From Allofournierella sp. (GTDB lineage Bacteria > Bacillota > Clostridia > Oscillospirales > Ruminococcaceae), in NCBI GenBank assembly GCA_020025635.1, contig JAHHRU010000025.1, positions 1 to 5,464 of the forward strand: a DNA stretch of 5,464 nucleotides, given 5' to 3'. The notes beneath the pieces are model-generated. The model saw only the letters and a list, made by a program, of their open reading frames with translations. It was not told the DNA's origin and searched no databases. Of this stretch, positions 1 through 5,426 are shown one piece after another. A program made the translations under genes and the position numbers. Each line of letters opens with the position of its first letter. Positions within the stretch are counted from its first letter, which is position 1.

Positions 1-1
1 T

Positions 2-397
2 ACCCCCGCAGTCCGTGTTTCTCCCCCGGCCCCCCTCCGCTCCGAAACACCCGGACCCGTGTTATCCCCGGAGCCTGCCCTGCTGGCCCTTTATTCCTCC
101 CACTTCGGCCCGCCCGGCCCCTTTGCCGCCGCCGGCCTTCTGAAAGCCCAGCAGCAGCTGGGCCTGCCGCTCACACGGGCCATCCTGGAGCGCTCCATCG
201 CCAATGGGGCCCGCCAGTGGGCGTACCTGCAAACCGCCTTTGATGCCGCCCGCCGCCAGGGCCTGTGCACCGTGGAAGACTATCAGCTCTCCCGTATGCG
301 GCACAGCGGCCAAATGGTGGACCGCCCTGTAAAAAGCGGCAAAAACCTGCTCAGCCGCGCGGCGCAGCCCTTGGGCGCGCGGCTGGGCCTTGCGTAA
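2..397 (+). CDS. DnaD-domain protein, C-terminal part (5' end outside window)
   Basis: The frame is open from the first bases of the window, so the gene probably starts upstream. The first GTG (59) has no ribosome binding site and sits in a Pro/Ser-rich stretch that reads like an interdomain linker. From that GTG, residues 7-80 match the helical DnaD-like (DnaB_2) domain: a short helix with LYSSHFG, then ILERSIANGARQWAYL, then a helix ending RRQGLCTVED. In the family this last part follows a Y-x3-I-x3-W pattern before G-(I/V)-x-T. Here Y56 is present but the usual Trp is Ala (A64), so it is a divergent member. The tail (81-112) is basic. DnaD/DnaB-type proteins help load the replicative helicase at origins; phage and element versions serve their own replication. 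The next gene follows after 18 bases, suggesting an operon. The domain call is fairly safe, the exact role is not. Confidence 0.72.
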   Translation, partial: TPAVRVSPPAPLRSETPGPVLSPEPALLALYSSHFGPPGPFAAAGLLKAQQQLGLPLTRAILERSIANGARQWAYLQTAFDAARRQGLCTVEDYQLSRMRHSGQMVDRPVKSGKNLLSRAAQPLGARLGLA

Positions 398-402
398 AAA
401 AG

Positions 403-409
403 AAAGGAG
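403..409 (+). promoter_or_regulatory. Shine-Dalgarno site AAAGGAG
   Basis: A near-perfect Firmicute ribosome binding site lies 6 bases before the ATG at 416. It fixes the start of the downstream regulator gene and lies in the gap after the DnaD-domain gene. Confidence 0.85.
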
Positions 410-415
410 TTTTTC

Positions 416-1000
416 ATGACCCACCTGGAACAAGCCCAGCAGGAGCTGGAAACCTACCGCCTTCTCTGGCGGGAAAACGAAGACCGGCTGGACCATCTGG
501 CCCTTCTGCACCGCCTGATGACCGAGGACCGGCCCGACCCCCGTTTCTGGCTGGATGCCATGGAAGGGCAGGGCGCCACCTTTGCCGCCTCTCAGACGGC
601 CGAGCGGGGCTGTCATGGGGTGTCGTCGGCGGGTGCGGTGCTGCATGCGGCAGGCCGGGGAACCGGCATCCCGGACCCGGAAGCCGCCTACACCACCCCC
701 CGGCGCAAGCGCCGCGCCGCCGAGGAATATAAGATGTATCAAAAGCGCATCGCCCCCCAGCTGGCCGAAAACCGCCGCCGCATGACGGCCCTGGAAACCA
801 CGGTGGACCGCCTTTCCGACCCCCTGTGCCGTGAGGTGCTGCGCCTGCGTTATTTCGACGGCGGGTTCGTGCGGCTCACCCCCTGGCGGCTGGTGGCGCT
901 GCGGCTGTATGGTGACGATGACCCCGCCGCCCTGCAGTACATCCGCCGCCTGCATGCCCAGGCGCTGGAAGCCTATTCCCGCCAGCGCCGGGCGGTGTAA
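416..1000 (+). CDS. Helical protein with C-terminal sigma-70 region-4-like HTH (phage-type regulator)
   Basis: 194 residues. The start is set by AAAGGAG six bases upstream. Residues 1-35 are predicted helical and strongly charged (EQAQQELETYRLLWRENEDR). Residues 100-132 are a second basic helical stretch. Residues 132-188 resemble sigma region 4 and the DUF1492/ArpU/RinA-type phage regulators: a helix LSDPLCREVLRLRYFDG, then PWRLVALRLYGDDD, then a recognition-helix-like YIRRLHAQALEAY. Such proteins bind DNA to switch on late or transfer genes of phages and related elements. Its place directly behind a DnaD-domain gene fits a prophage or integrative-element module, though no other phage gene is visible. 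Oddity: codons about 590-660 (residues 59-82) favour tcg, gcg and ggt rather than the gcc and ctg style of the rest, and that stretch is Gly/Ala/Ser-rich without clear structure. It could be a linker or a compensated double frameshift. Family assignment is by pattern only. Confidence 0.68.
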   Translation: MTHLEQAQQELETYRLLWRENEDRLDHLALLHRLMTEDRPDPRFWLDAMEGQGATFAASQTAERGCHGVSSAGAVLHAAGRGTGIPDPEAAYTTPRRKRRAAEEYKMYQKRIAPQLAENRRRMTALETTVDRLSDPLCREVLRLRYFDGGFVRLTPWRLVALRLYGDDDPAALQYIRRLHAQALEAYSRQRRAV

Positions 1001-1066
1001 GCCCCCCTTTTCGCATCCATGCGCCGGAACAAGGGCCGAAAAGCGCCTTTGCCCCAAAAAGAAAAA

Positions 1067-1090
1067 CGCACATCCCGTCCGGGATGTGCG
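1067..1090. terminator. Perfect 11-bp hairpin between the two rightward genes
   Basis: CGCACATCCCG and its exact reverse complement CGGGATGTGCG are separated by two bases. The A-rich stretch (AAAAAGAAAAA) lies on the left side. An intrinsic terminator with a U-run therefore forms only on leftward transcripts; rightward transcripts have the hairpin but no U-run. No convincing leftward gene ends here, so the hairpin may act as a rightward stop of the regulator operon without a U-run, or be a relic. Confidence 0.6.
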
Positions 1091-1179
1091 CCATGCAGCT
1101 GCTAAAAAAGCTCCGCCCTGTGCAGAAATGCCCCGCTCTTTATCCGAAGCCACAAAAGGCAGGCAGGCTTCAAATTTCA

Positions 1180-1282
1180 ATGGACAAAACCCTGAGTTTG
1201 TGCTATCGTTATTGCCGCATACGCCACAGCGGCGGCAGCTTGAACACTGCTGTGCAGGGCTTGCGGCAAGAGCGGCACCGAT
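1180..1282 (+). pseudogene. Broken signal-peptide region of the LRR protein
   Basis: ATG at 1180 begins MDKTLSL, typical of the start of a Firmicute secreted-protein signal peptide, with only a weak purine-rich AAAAGGCAGG upstream. That frame then turns into non-hydrophobic sequence and ends at TGA 1297. The downstream LRR frame, read upstream of its GTG, shows an alanine-rich hydrophobic run AIVIAAYATAAAA (1202-1240), a TGA at 1241, then LLCRACGKSGTD with a lipobox-like cysteine at 1262-1264. The parts of a lipoprotein leader are thus present but split between frames with a stop. At least one indel, more likely two changes, separates them from an intact leader. It could be a real decayed gene or a sequencing or assembly error. 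Confidence 0.5.
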
Positions 1283-1927
1283 GTGCCGGAACAAAATGAA
1301 GCGGAAACATGGGTTTCCACCCAAAGCGAACCCGCCAAAACACCGACCGAACCCGAAAAGCCTGCTTCTGCGGGTTCGGTCACTCTGGAAGCGGTCATGG
1401 AGCACCCGGTGACTCCCGCAGAGGATTTTGAGTACGAAGAGGATGAGGAAACCGGCGGCATCGGCATCTATGGCTACAATGGCAACGACGAAATCGTTGT
1501 ATTGCCGGACACCATCGATGACAAGCCTGTAACACTGGTCGAAAAAATGACTTTTGCAATGGGCTCTAATGTGAAAGGCGTCCGTGTTTCCGACAGTGTT
1601 AAGCGGCTGGAAGAAACTACATTTACCATGAATGAAAATTTGCAGGTTGTAGTCTGCGGTTCCGGTCTGACTAAAATTGGCGGAGCAGCATTCCAGGATT
1701 GCACCAATCTGCATACACTGATTCTGAATGACGGCTTGACTTCCATTGAGAATATGGCTTTCTCTGGCTGCCATGCGCTGAAAGAACTGGAAGTCCCTGA
1801 CAGTGTAACAGAAATGATTTCCAGCCCCTTCTTTGGTCTGGGCGAAGATTTTACGGTGATCGGCAAGGCCGGTTCCGCAGCCGAAGAGACTGCAAAGAGC
1901 AATAAAGTCTCCTTCCGGGCAAACTGA
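1283..1927 (+). CDS. BspA-like leucine-rich-repeat (LRR_5) surface protein, N-terminus probably disrupted
   Basis: 214 residues in the open frame from a GTG that has no ribosome binding site, so this is probably not the natural start. Residues 1-60 are an acidic, Pro/Thr/Glu-rich linker typical between a lipid anchor and an extracellular domain. Residues 60-180 contain three to four BspA/Treponema-type LRR units of about 22-24 residues: the units GGAAFQDCTNLHTLIL and ENMAFSGCHALKELEV follow the pattern AF-x2-C-x2-L-x2-L-x-L, and there are turn motifs PDTIDDKPV, VSDSVK and VPDSVTE. The end, FTVIGKAGSAAEETAKSN, matches the usual closing segment of these domains (a V-x-G-x2-GSAAE-like cap). Such proteins are exported and thought to mediate adhesion or host contact. 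It is short for the family. A strong terminator follows 72 bases after the stop. Family confidence is high, function unknown. Confidence 0.85.
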   Translation: MPEQNEAETWVSTQSEPAKTPTEPEKPASAGSVTLEAVMEHPVTPAEDFEYEEDEETGGIGIYGYNGNDEIVVLPDTIDDKPVTLVEKMTFAMGSNVKGVRVSDSVKRLEETTFTMNENLQVVVCGSGLTKIGGAAFQDCTNLHTLILNDGLTSIENMAFSGCHALKELEVPDSVTEMISSPFFGLGEDFTVIGKAGSAAEETAKSNKVSFRAN

Positions 1928-1999
1928 TTTCGTTTAAAAAGTCTGTGTCCGGCAGCAAAGTCTGCCCCCTTTGTGATAGACGAAAAAAACACCAAACGC

Positions 2000-2039
2000 A
2001 AACCGCCGTGCATGGTTTTCGCCATGCACGGCGGTTTTT
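2000..2039 (+). terminator. Strong intrinsic terminator after the LRR gene
   Basis: A 16-bp perfect stem (2000-2015 with 2022-2037; AAACCGCCGTGCATGG on the left) has a 6-base loop and runs directly into TTTTT. The orientation fits termination of the rightward LRR transcript. A smaller hairpin GGCCC-ctt-tGGGCC follows at about 2047-2060. Confidence 0.9.
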
Positions 2040-2404
2040 GTCAAAGCGGCCCCTTTGGGCCAAAGCACTTTTTCCGTTTTGAAAAATGCCCCGCCTTCTG
2101 AACCCCTTCTTTCCCCGCTTCCTGCCGGCTCACAGCAAACCCATCCCGAAATTTTTGAATATTCACCGGGAAAGCCGCCGCAAAGGCCGGAGTAGTCCCT
2201 CAGAAACGATGCCCCTGCCCTTTGGTGCTGTTCAGCAACGGGTCTTTCGGCGTAAAATGGAGCGGCGCTTGCGCTGTATGGGCCTTCGCATCGGCCAGGT
2301 CTGCGCCCTCACCCTCCCAAAAATCGTTCCCTCACGGGCACACGGTCAGAAGGAGTATACGCTGAAACGCCGCAGGACAGACCACAAAAAACCGGCCCTC
2401 CGGC

Positions 2405-2435
2405 AAAAAAAAGCCGCACAGCGGCCTTCTGCGGC
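2405..2435 (-). terminator. Leftward intrinsic terminator candidate with T8
   Basis: Read on the minus strand, GCCGCA and TGCGGC (2430-2435 with 2413-2418) form a stem with an 11-base loop, immediately followed by eight T (2412-2405). A second small hairpin CCGG-AGGG-CCGG followed by TTTTTT lies just beyond it (about 2386-2403). It would stop leftward transcripts, possibly those of the membrane-protein gene ending at 2783. Confidence 0.55.
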
Positions 2436-2477
2436 ACACTGGCAGCGATCCTGAAGGAAGTCAAGCTCCGAACAACG

Positions 2478-2524
2478 CAAAACCCGCCGGCGCCGCCGGC
2501 TGGGCTGCCGCAAAAAAAGCAGCC
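2478..2524 (-). terminator. GC-rich hairpin pair, leftward terminator candidate
   Basis: CCC-GCCGGC (2483-2491) pairs with GCCGGC-t-GGG (2495-2504) around a 3-base loop with one bulge. On the minus strand TTTTGCG follows. Overlapping it, GGCTGC (2503-2508) and GCAGCC (2519-2524) pair around an A7-containing loop. The two stems share two bases and could be mutually exclusive. The T-run is short, so termination is only moderately supported. Confidence 0.4.
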
Positions 2525-2782
2525 GAAAAAGAGGTTGCTTGCCCTGCGGCCTGCCGTCTGCCCCGTTTGTGCTTTCTGCGGGAGCCGCCGGCGTTTCAAA
2601 AGCCTTTTGCCGTCAAGCAGAGCCTTTTCCCCGGCCCCCGCAAAGGGCAAGATCCGGCACTTCCAAAGGCCGGGCCAAACAGATCCTGTGCTTTCCCTGT
2701 GTTTTTCAAAGAGTGCCCTTGCTTCGGCGTCCCGGCAAAAGGCCGCCGCCCAAGGCGCTCGGGGTGCGAAAGGGTCCCGTGC

Positions 2783-3133
2783 TCATTCTTCGGTGTCTGC
2801 GTTCTTTTCTGCCCGATGCAGCCGCACGGCGGTGATGCCCGCCCCCAGCATCAGCATCCCCAACGCCAGAAGCCCCGAATGCCGGTAGCCAAAAAAGCGC
2901 AGCAGCCCGTAAGAAACCAGCGTGGAAACGCCCATCGCCGCAGCCAGCACCCAGGCAAGATTTTTCTTCACCAGTGCCTTTGCCCCCTGGGCAAGCTCCC
3001 GGTCCCGGTCCCGGCCCTGTCTTTCCAGCTTTCTGCCCTCCAGCCAAACGCACAGGATCAGCAGCCCCGCCGCAGCACCCTTTCCGCTCAGCACCTTTGC
3101 CAGCCAAATTCCCAAAATTCCCAATAACCGCAT
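2783..3133 (-). CDS. Small three-helix membrane protein, unknown function
   Basis: 116 residues starting MRLLGILGIWL. The ATG is chosen because AAGGAG lies 7 bases upstream (3141-3146). The same frame stays open to a GTG at 3439, but that start has no ribosome binding site and falls inside the promoter candidate, and its extra 102 residues are low-complexity Arg/Glu/Pro/Gly encoded by a tandem repeat. Hydrophobic segments are at about 3-31 (interrupted by KVLSGKG), 59-81 and 86-104. A highly charged loop (about 32-57; GRKLERQGRDRDREL) lies between the first and second, and the tail is charged (RAEKNADTEE). No family is recognised and there are no catalytic motifs. By the positive-inside rule the charged loop is probably cytoplasmic. 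It stands alone with its own promoter candidate and long leader. It is the most credible gene in the right two-thirds of the window. Confidence 0.6.
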   Translation of the reverse strand: MRLLGILGIWLAKVLSGKGAAAGLLILCVWLEGRKLERQGRDRDRELAQGAKALVKKNLAWVLAAAMGVSTLVSYGLLRFFGYRHSGLLALGMLMLGAGITAVRLHRAEKNADTEE

Positions 3134-3140
3134 CTGTTTT

Positions 3141-3146
3141 CTCCTT
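3141..3146 (-). promoter_or_regulatory. Shine-Dalgarno site AAGGAG deciding the membrane-protein start
   Basis: On the minus strand AAAAAGGAG is followed by 7 bases and ATG (3133-3131). It is the only good ribosome binding site in the frame and supports the short 116-residue form over longer ones starting at 3169 or 3439. Confidence 0.75.
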
Positions 3147-3221
3147 TTTGCATTCTGTTCTGCCGCCATCGCAGCCCGCTGCCCCCGCCCAGGGCTTCCC
3201 CCTGCGCTTTTCGCAGTGCCA

Positions 3222-3381
3222 TCCTCCGGCCTTCTCCGACCTTCTCTGGGCCTCTCCGGCCTTTCTCCGGTCCTCTCCGGACTTTCTTCGGGCCCTTCTC
3301 GGCTTTCTTTGGGCCTCTCCGAACTTTTCCGGGCTTTTCTCCGGGCTTTCTCCCGGCTTCTCTGGGCCCTTCTCTCAGCCG
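3222..3381. repeat. Degenerate 10-11 base tandem repeat, about 14 units
   Basis: On the + strand consecutive units read like CTTTCTCCGGG with variants such as CCTCTCCGGA, CTTTCTTTGGG, CTTTTCCGGG and CTTCTCTGGG. Unit length alternates between 10 and 11, so no reading frame is preserved by design, although none of these units introduces a stop in the long minus-strand frame. The array lies in the leader between the promoter candidate and the start of the leftward membrane-protein gene. On the transcript it would be purine-rich (GAGAAAG/GGCC-like). Confidence 0.75.
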
Positions 3382-3422
3382 TTCCCTCCACGGATGCACC
3401 TTTGCGGTCTTTCTTGTTTTTT

Positions 3423-3451
3423 ATTTTAGCCGTTTTCACATTTCAACGCAA
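3423..3451 (-). promoter_or_regulatory. Sigma-A-type promoter candidate for the leftward gene
   Basis: On the minus strand TTGCGT (3451-3446), a 17-base spacer and TAAAAT (3428-3423) match the -35/-10 layout. The -10 matches 5 of 6 consensus bases, the -35 only 3 of 6. The local A/T-rich patch stands out from the GC-rich surroundings. Transcription would begin near 3416 and give a leader of about 280 bases before the gene at 3133. Confidence 0.45.
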
Positions 3452-3490
3452 TTCTTTTTTGTCTCCTGCCCGCCAAAGCCCCCTCGCCAT

Positions 3491-3690
3491 CGCCCCCGCT
3501 TTGCACCTCGCCTCCACCTTCCATCCCCCACCGTCCTGTGCACCCGGTGCTCCCGCCTCTGCATTCGCCCTTCACCACACACAATATAGAAGGCCTCCCT
3601 CTCTCCATTGCCCCCAAAAGCTGTACTCCCGAAAGCCGCACCCCGGCAGCTGGAAAGCTCCAACTTCCGCCCCCAAAACTCTCCCCAATT
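3491..3690. repeat. Composite repeat, copy 1
   Basis: The first half (3510-3562) matches 3943-3995 at 50 of 53 positions, and the similarity extends leftward to 3491/3924. The second half contains a 28-base block (3623-3650, beginning GTACTCCCGAAAGCC) identical to 4041-4068. The offset between copies is 433 bases in the first half and 418 in the second, so small indels separate them. Diverged but clearly related DNA, with no transposase or terminal inverted repeats seen. Confidence 0.8.
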
Positions 3691-3845
3691 TTCAGCACGA
3701 TGCACCCCCTCTCCATCGCCCAAAAGCCGTGCTCCTAAAAACTTCTATCCCTGGCAGGCGCATCCCTGCAACCGAGAAGCTCCGAATTCCAGCCCCCAGA
3801 ACACCCAAAAAATCCCGCCAAAGCCCGCACTGAACCCTTGCTCTC
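3691..3845. repeat. Composite repeat, partial copy 2 (second half only)
   Basis: It starts at TTCAGCACGAT (3691-3701, again at 3997-4007), continues with CCAAAAGCCGTGCTCC-like sequence, and ends with a 21-base block (3782-3802, containing GAATTCCAGCCCCCAGAAC) identical to 4078-4098, followed by similar AAAAATCCCGCCAAA and TGAACCC. The middle (about 3735-3765) is diverged. The first-half module of the other copies is absent here. Confidence 0.7.
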
Positions 3846-3923
3846 CCTTCCTCCCCCCATCCCTTGCAGTATTTTCTCCCCCCAGCGCCTTTTCCCTATG
3901 CACAAAGCGCACCGTCCGTTCCA

Positions 3924-4142
3924 CGCCCCTGCGTTACGCCTTGCCTCCACCTTCCATCCCCCTCCGTCCTGCGCCCCCGGTGCTCCCGCCTCTGCTTTCA
4001 GCACGATACAAAAAGTCCCTCTTTCCATCACCCAAAAGCCGTACTCCCGAAAGCCGCACCCCGGCAGCCAAAAAGCCCCGAATTCCAGCCCCCAGAACTC
4101 CCCAAAAATCCCGCCAAAACCAGCTCTGAACCCCTGCTCTGT
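3924..4142. repeat. Composite repeat, copy 3
   Basis: It carries both modules: the 53-base block at 3943-3995, then TTCAGCACGAT, the 28-base block at 4041-4068 and the 21-base block at 4078-4098. It resembles copy 1 in its 5' half and copy 2 at its 3' end. It is either the closest to the ancestral unit or the product of recombination between the other two. Confidence 0.78.
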
Positions 4143-4358
4143 GTCCTCTCCTTTCCCTAGCCCCAGCTTTGCCGCAACTGTTTTGTTTCGCTCCCGGCAC
4201 ACTCGCAAATCATGTGCGCAAAAGAGAACGGACCTCCCCATCCAGACCCCCTGATCCGGCCGCCATTCTCCGTTCGCGCTCTCCCTCTTTTTTCGCAGAC
4301 TTCCCAAAGGAGCCACTCCCGCCCCGGCTCAAAGCGCTGACGCTCCATAAAACAAAAA

Positions 4359-4384
4359 GACCCAAGGGGAACTCCCCTCAGGTC
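4359..4384 (-). terminator. Leftward terminator-like hairpin, family copy 1
   Basis: GACC-CAA-GGGG-AACT-CCCC-TCA-GGTC forms two 4-bp stems around a small internal loop. On the minus strand TTTTTGTTTTA follows (4358-4349). Nearly the same sequence recurs at 5427-5452 and in decayed form at 4756-4777. Confidence 0.65.
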
Positions 4385-4434
4385 AAATAAGGCGAGCAGT
4401 GCCTTCCGCCTCTCCGTCTTTTTTCCACTCCGCT

Positions 4435-4510
4435 CAGCCCGTGCGCTTTTGAACCCCCCGGCACTCTCCACCCAGCCCATGCGCTTCTCCAAGCTCCGGC
4501 ACTCCCGGCC
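4435..4510. repeat. 38-base tandem duplication, diverged
   Basis: The units begin at 4435 (CAGCCCGTGCGCTT) and 4473 (CAGCCCATGCGCTT) and share CCGGCACTC at the same offset. I count 28 of 38 matching positions. It is a simple local duplication within the C-rich region. Confidence 0.6.
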
Positions 4511-4554
4511 CACAGGGTTCCCCGCCCCGGCTTAAATCCCAATTGAACAAATCA

Positions 4555-4579
4555 AAACCACCCGTTGAACGGGTGGTTT
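4555..4579 (-). terminator. Perfect 25-base palindromic hairpin
   Basis: AAACCACCCGTT and AACGGGTGGTTT are exact reverse complements around a single central G. The practical loop is TTGAA. On the minus strand TTTTGATTTGTT follows, so it can terminate leftward transcripts; rightward only TTTG follows. Short imperfect-T hairpins like this also occur at the ends of IS200/IS605 elements. Confidence 0.65.
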
Positions 4580-4690
4580 GCACAAGCCCCGGAAGGGTAT
4601 ATCACCGCCAGCACCTTAAAGGTCACTGAAAAAGTTCACCGGCCGCATTAACATCATAGAGCGCCGTTAAAGCGGCCGATTTTTACGCCT
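4580..4690. other. Structured segment next to the palindrome, possible element end or RNA
   Basis: CGGCCGC (4640-4646) and GCGGCCG (4672-4678) form a 7-bp stem over a 25-base loop, followed by ATTTTT on the + strand. An alternative stem GCCG-ttaaag-CGGC (4662-4675) competes with it. GGTCACT...AGTTCACC (4621-4639) can fold with a bulge. Composition differs from the C-rich repeats on both sides. With the palindrome at 4555 it forms a compact structured block of about 135 bases. No function can be assigned. Confidence 0.35.
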
Positions 4691-4755
4691 TGGAATTTTC
4701 ATTGCCTGTATCGGTTAAAGCCGCTGGTTTTCTGTGCTGAAGCCAATCAAAAAAA

Positions 4756-4777
4756 GACCTAAGGCCCCCCTCAGATC
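4756..4777 (-). repeat. Decayed relative of the terminator hairpin, copy 2
   Basis: GACCTAAGG-CCCCCC-TCAGATC shares layout and flanks (A-run on the left, CAAAT on the right) with the hairpins at 4359 and 5427, but the stem pairs poorly. On the minus strand seven T follow. Confidence 0.5.
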
Positions 4778-4926
4778 AAATGGCAAACCGATAAACCCCG
4801 TCCCGTGAACCCTCAAGACAAAGCCCCTTGTTAAAACAAAAAGCGAAGCGCCTTCTTGCAGCACAAAAATCCTTGCCCGCCCTCAGAAACAAGAGCTCCA
4901 TTCCCAGCAGAAAACCCATCCGCCTT

Positions 4927-4947
4927 GCACAATCAAAAGCTGAAAAT
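4927..4947. repeat. 21-base direct repeat, copy 1
   Basis: Begins GCACAATCAAAAGCTGAAAA; identical to 5261-5281, 334 bases away. The flanks are only loosely similar. Confidence 0.65.
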
Positions 4948-5143
4948 GCCCGCTTTGCAAATCAGCAAATCAACAGCTCCTTCCCGTGCATACACGCAAA
5001 GCCCCACAAAAAAAGGCCCGAAAGAAGCCCTTTCCGGCCAAATGGCAAAAGACTGAGCCCCAAATCTTTCCCCCTTACAAAACCACATCTGAAATCCCGC
5101 AAGCATCTGCGCTTCGGCTGATTCTGTCCCGCAAACAAAAGTC

Positions 5144-5157
5144 ACGGGTTTTCCCGT
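5144..5157 (-). terminator. Small hairpin, weak leftward terminator candidate
   Basis: ACGGG-TTTT-CCCGT. On the minus strand GACTTTTGTTT follows. The stem is only 5 bp, so support is weak on its own. Confidence 0.35.
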
Positions 5158-5260
5158 CCTGCAAAAAGTCGAGATCTCCCCCGCCTCACAGCTCAAAAGG
5201 AGAAGGCTCCCCGGCCCTCAAATCTTTAAAAAAGAATTCCTCTTGCTCTGCACCTCTCCC

Positions 5261-5281
5261 GCACAATCAAAAGCTGAAAAT
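5261..5281. repeat. 21-base direct repeat, copy 2
   Basis: Exact second copy of the 4927-4947 sequence. Confidence 0.65.
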
Positions 5282-5426
5282 TCCCCATCCCGCTAAACTC
5301 CCAAAGCAGAGCCCTCCCTGTCTTTGTATGCAAGTAAAGAATCCCATCCTCAGATCCTGACATACACACATAGCCACGCAATCCCCAAGCCCCAGGCTTA
5401 AATAAAACCCCTGTAAAACGAAAAAA

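Larger units (their letters stand above)
2041..2782. other. Gene-free stretch with several hairpins
   Basis: About 740 bases without a convincing gene. Open frames exist on both strands, but they are Arg/Pro/Ala-rich, lack ribosome binding sites and show no domain pattern. The stretch holds leftward-oriented terminator-like hairpins (separate entries) and many short A-runs between GC-rich inverted repeats. It lies between the end of a rightward gene and the end of a leftward gene, so it is a convergent intergenic region, unusually long for a bacterium. Confidence 0.6.

Noticed and set aside
62..1774. 570-residue minus-strand open frame covering three rightward genes
   Set aside because: It lies antisense to genes with good domain patterns and a ribosome binding site, has no such site or domain of its own, and its composition (Gly/Ala/Arg/His-rich, scattered Cys) is what a GC-rich antisense frame gives.
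2086..2454. 122-residue + strand frame
   Set aside because: Arg/Lys/Pro-rich with no domain pattern or ribosome binding site, and it runs through terminator-like hairpins.
3222..3381. CRISPR array
   Set aside because: Units are 10-11 bases and contiguous, with no unique spacers and no cas genes nearby.
2783..3439. 218-residue form of the membrane protein starting at GTG 3439
   Set aside because: No ribosome binding site, the start lies inside the promoter candidate, and the extra part is low-complexity sequence from a tandem repeat. The ATG at 3133 has AAGGAG at proper spacing.
2922..3833. 303-residue + strand frame, Ser/Pro/Leu-rich
   Set aside because: It is antisense to the membrane-protein gene, its Leu/Ser periodicity comes from the 10-11 base repeat, and it has no credible ribosome binding site.
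3491..4142. Insertion sequence or MITE
   Set aside because: No terminal inverted repeats, target-site duplications or transposase remnants could be identified, so it is recorded only as a repeat.
3735..4316. 193-residue minus-strand frame with Gly/Trp/Phe-rich repeats
   Set aside because: The apparent protein repeats are translations of the C-rich DNA repeats. The modules are in different frames in different copies and there is no ribosome binding site, so coding is unlikely.
4828..5196. Overlapping frames on both strands (97 residues +, 87 residues -)
   Set aside because: The + strand frame is Lys/Pro/Ser-rich as expected from A/C-rich DNA. The minus-strand frame has no ribosome binding site or recognisable pattern.
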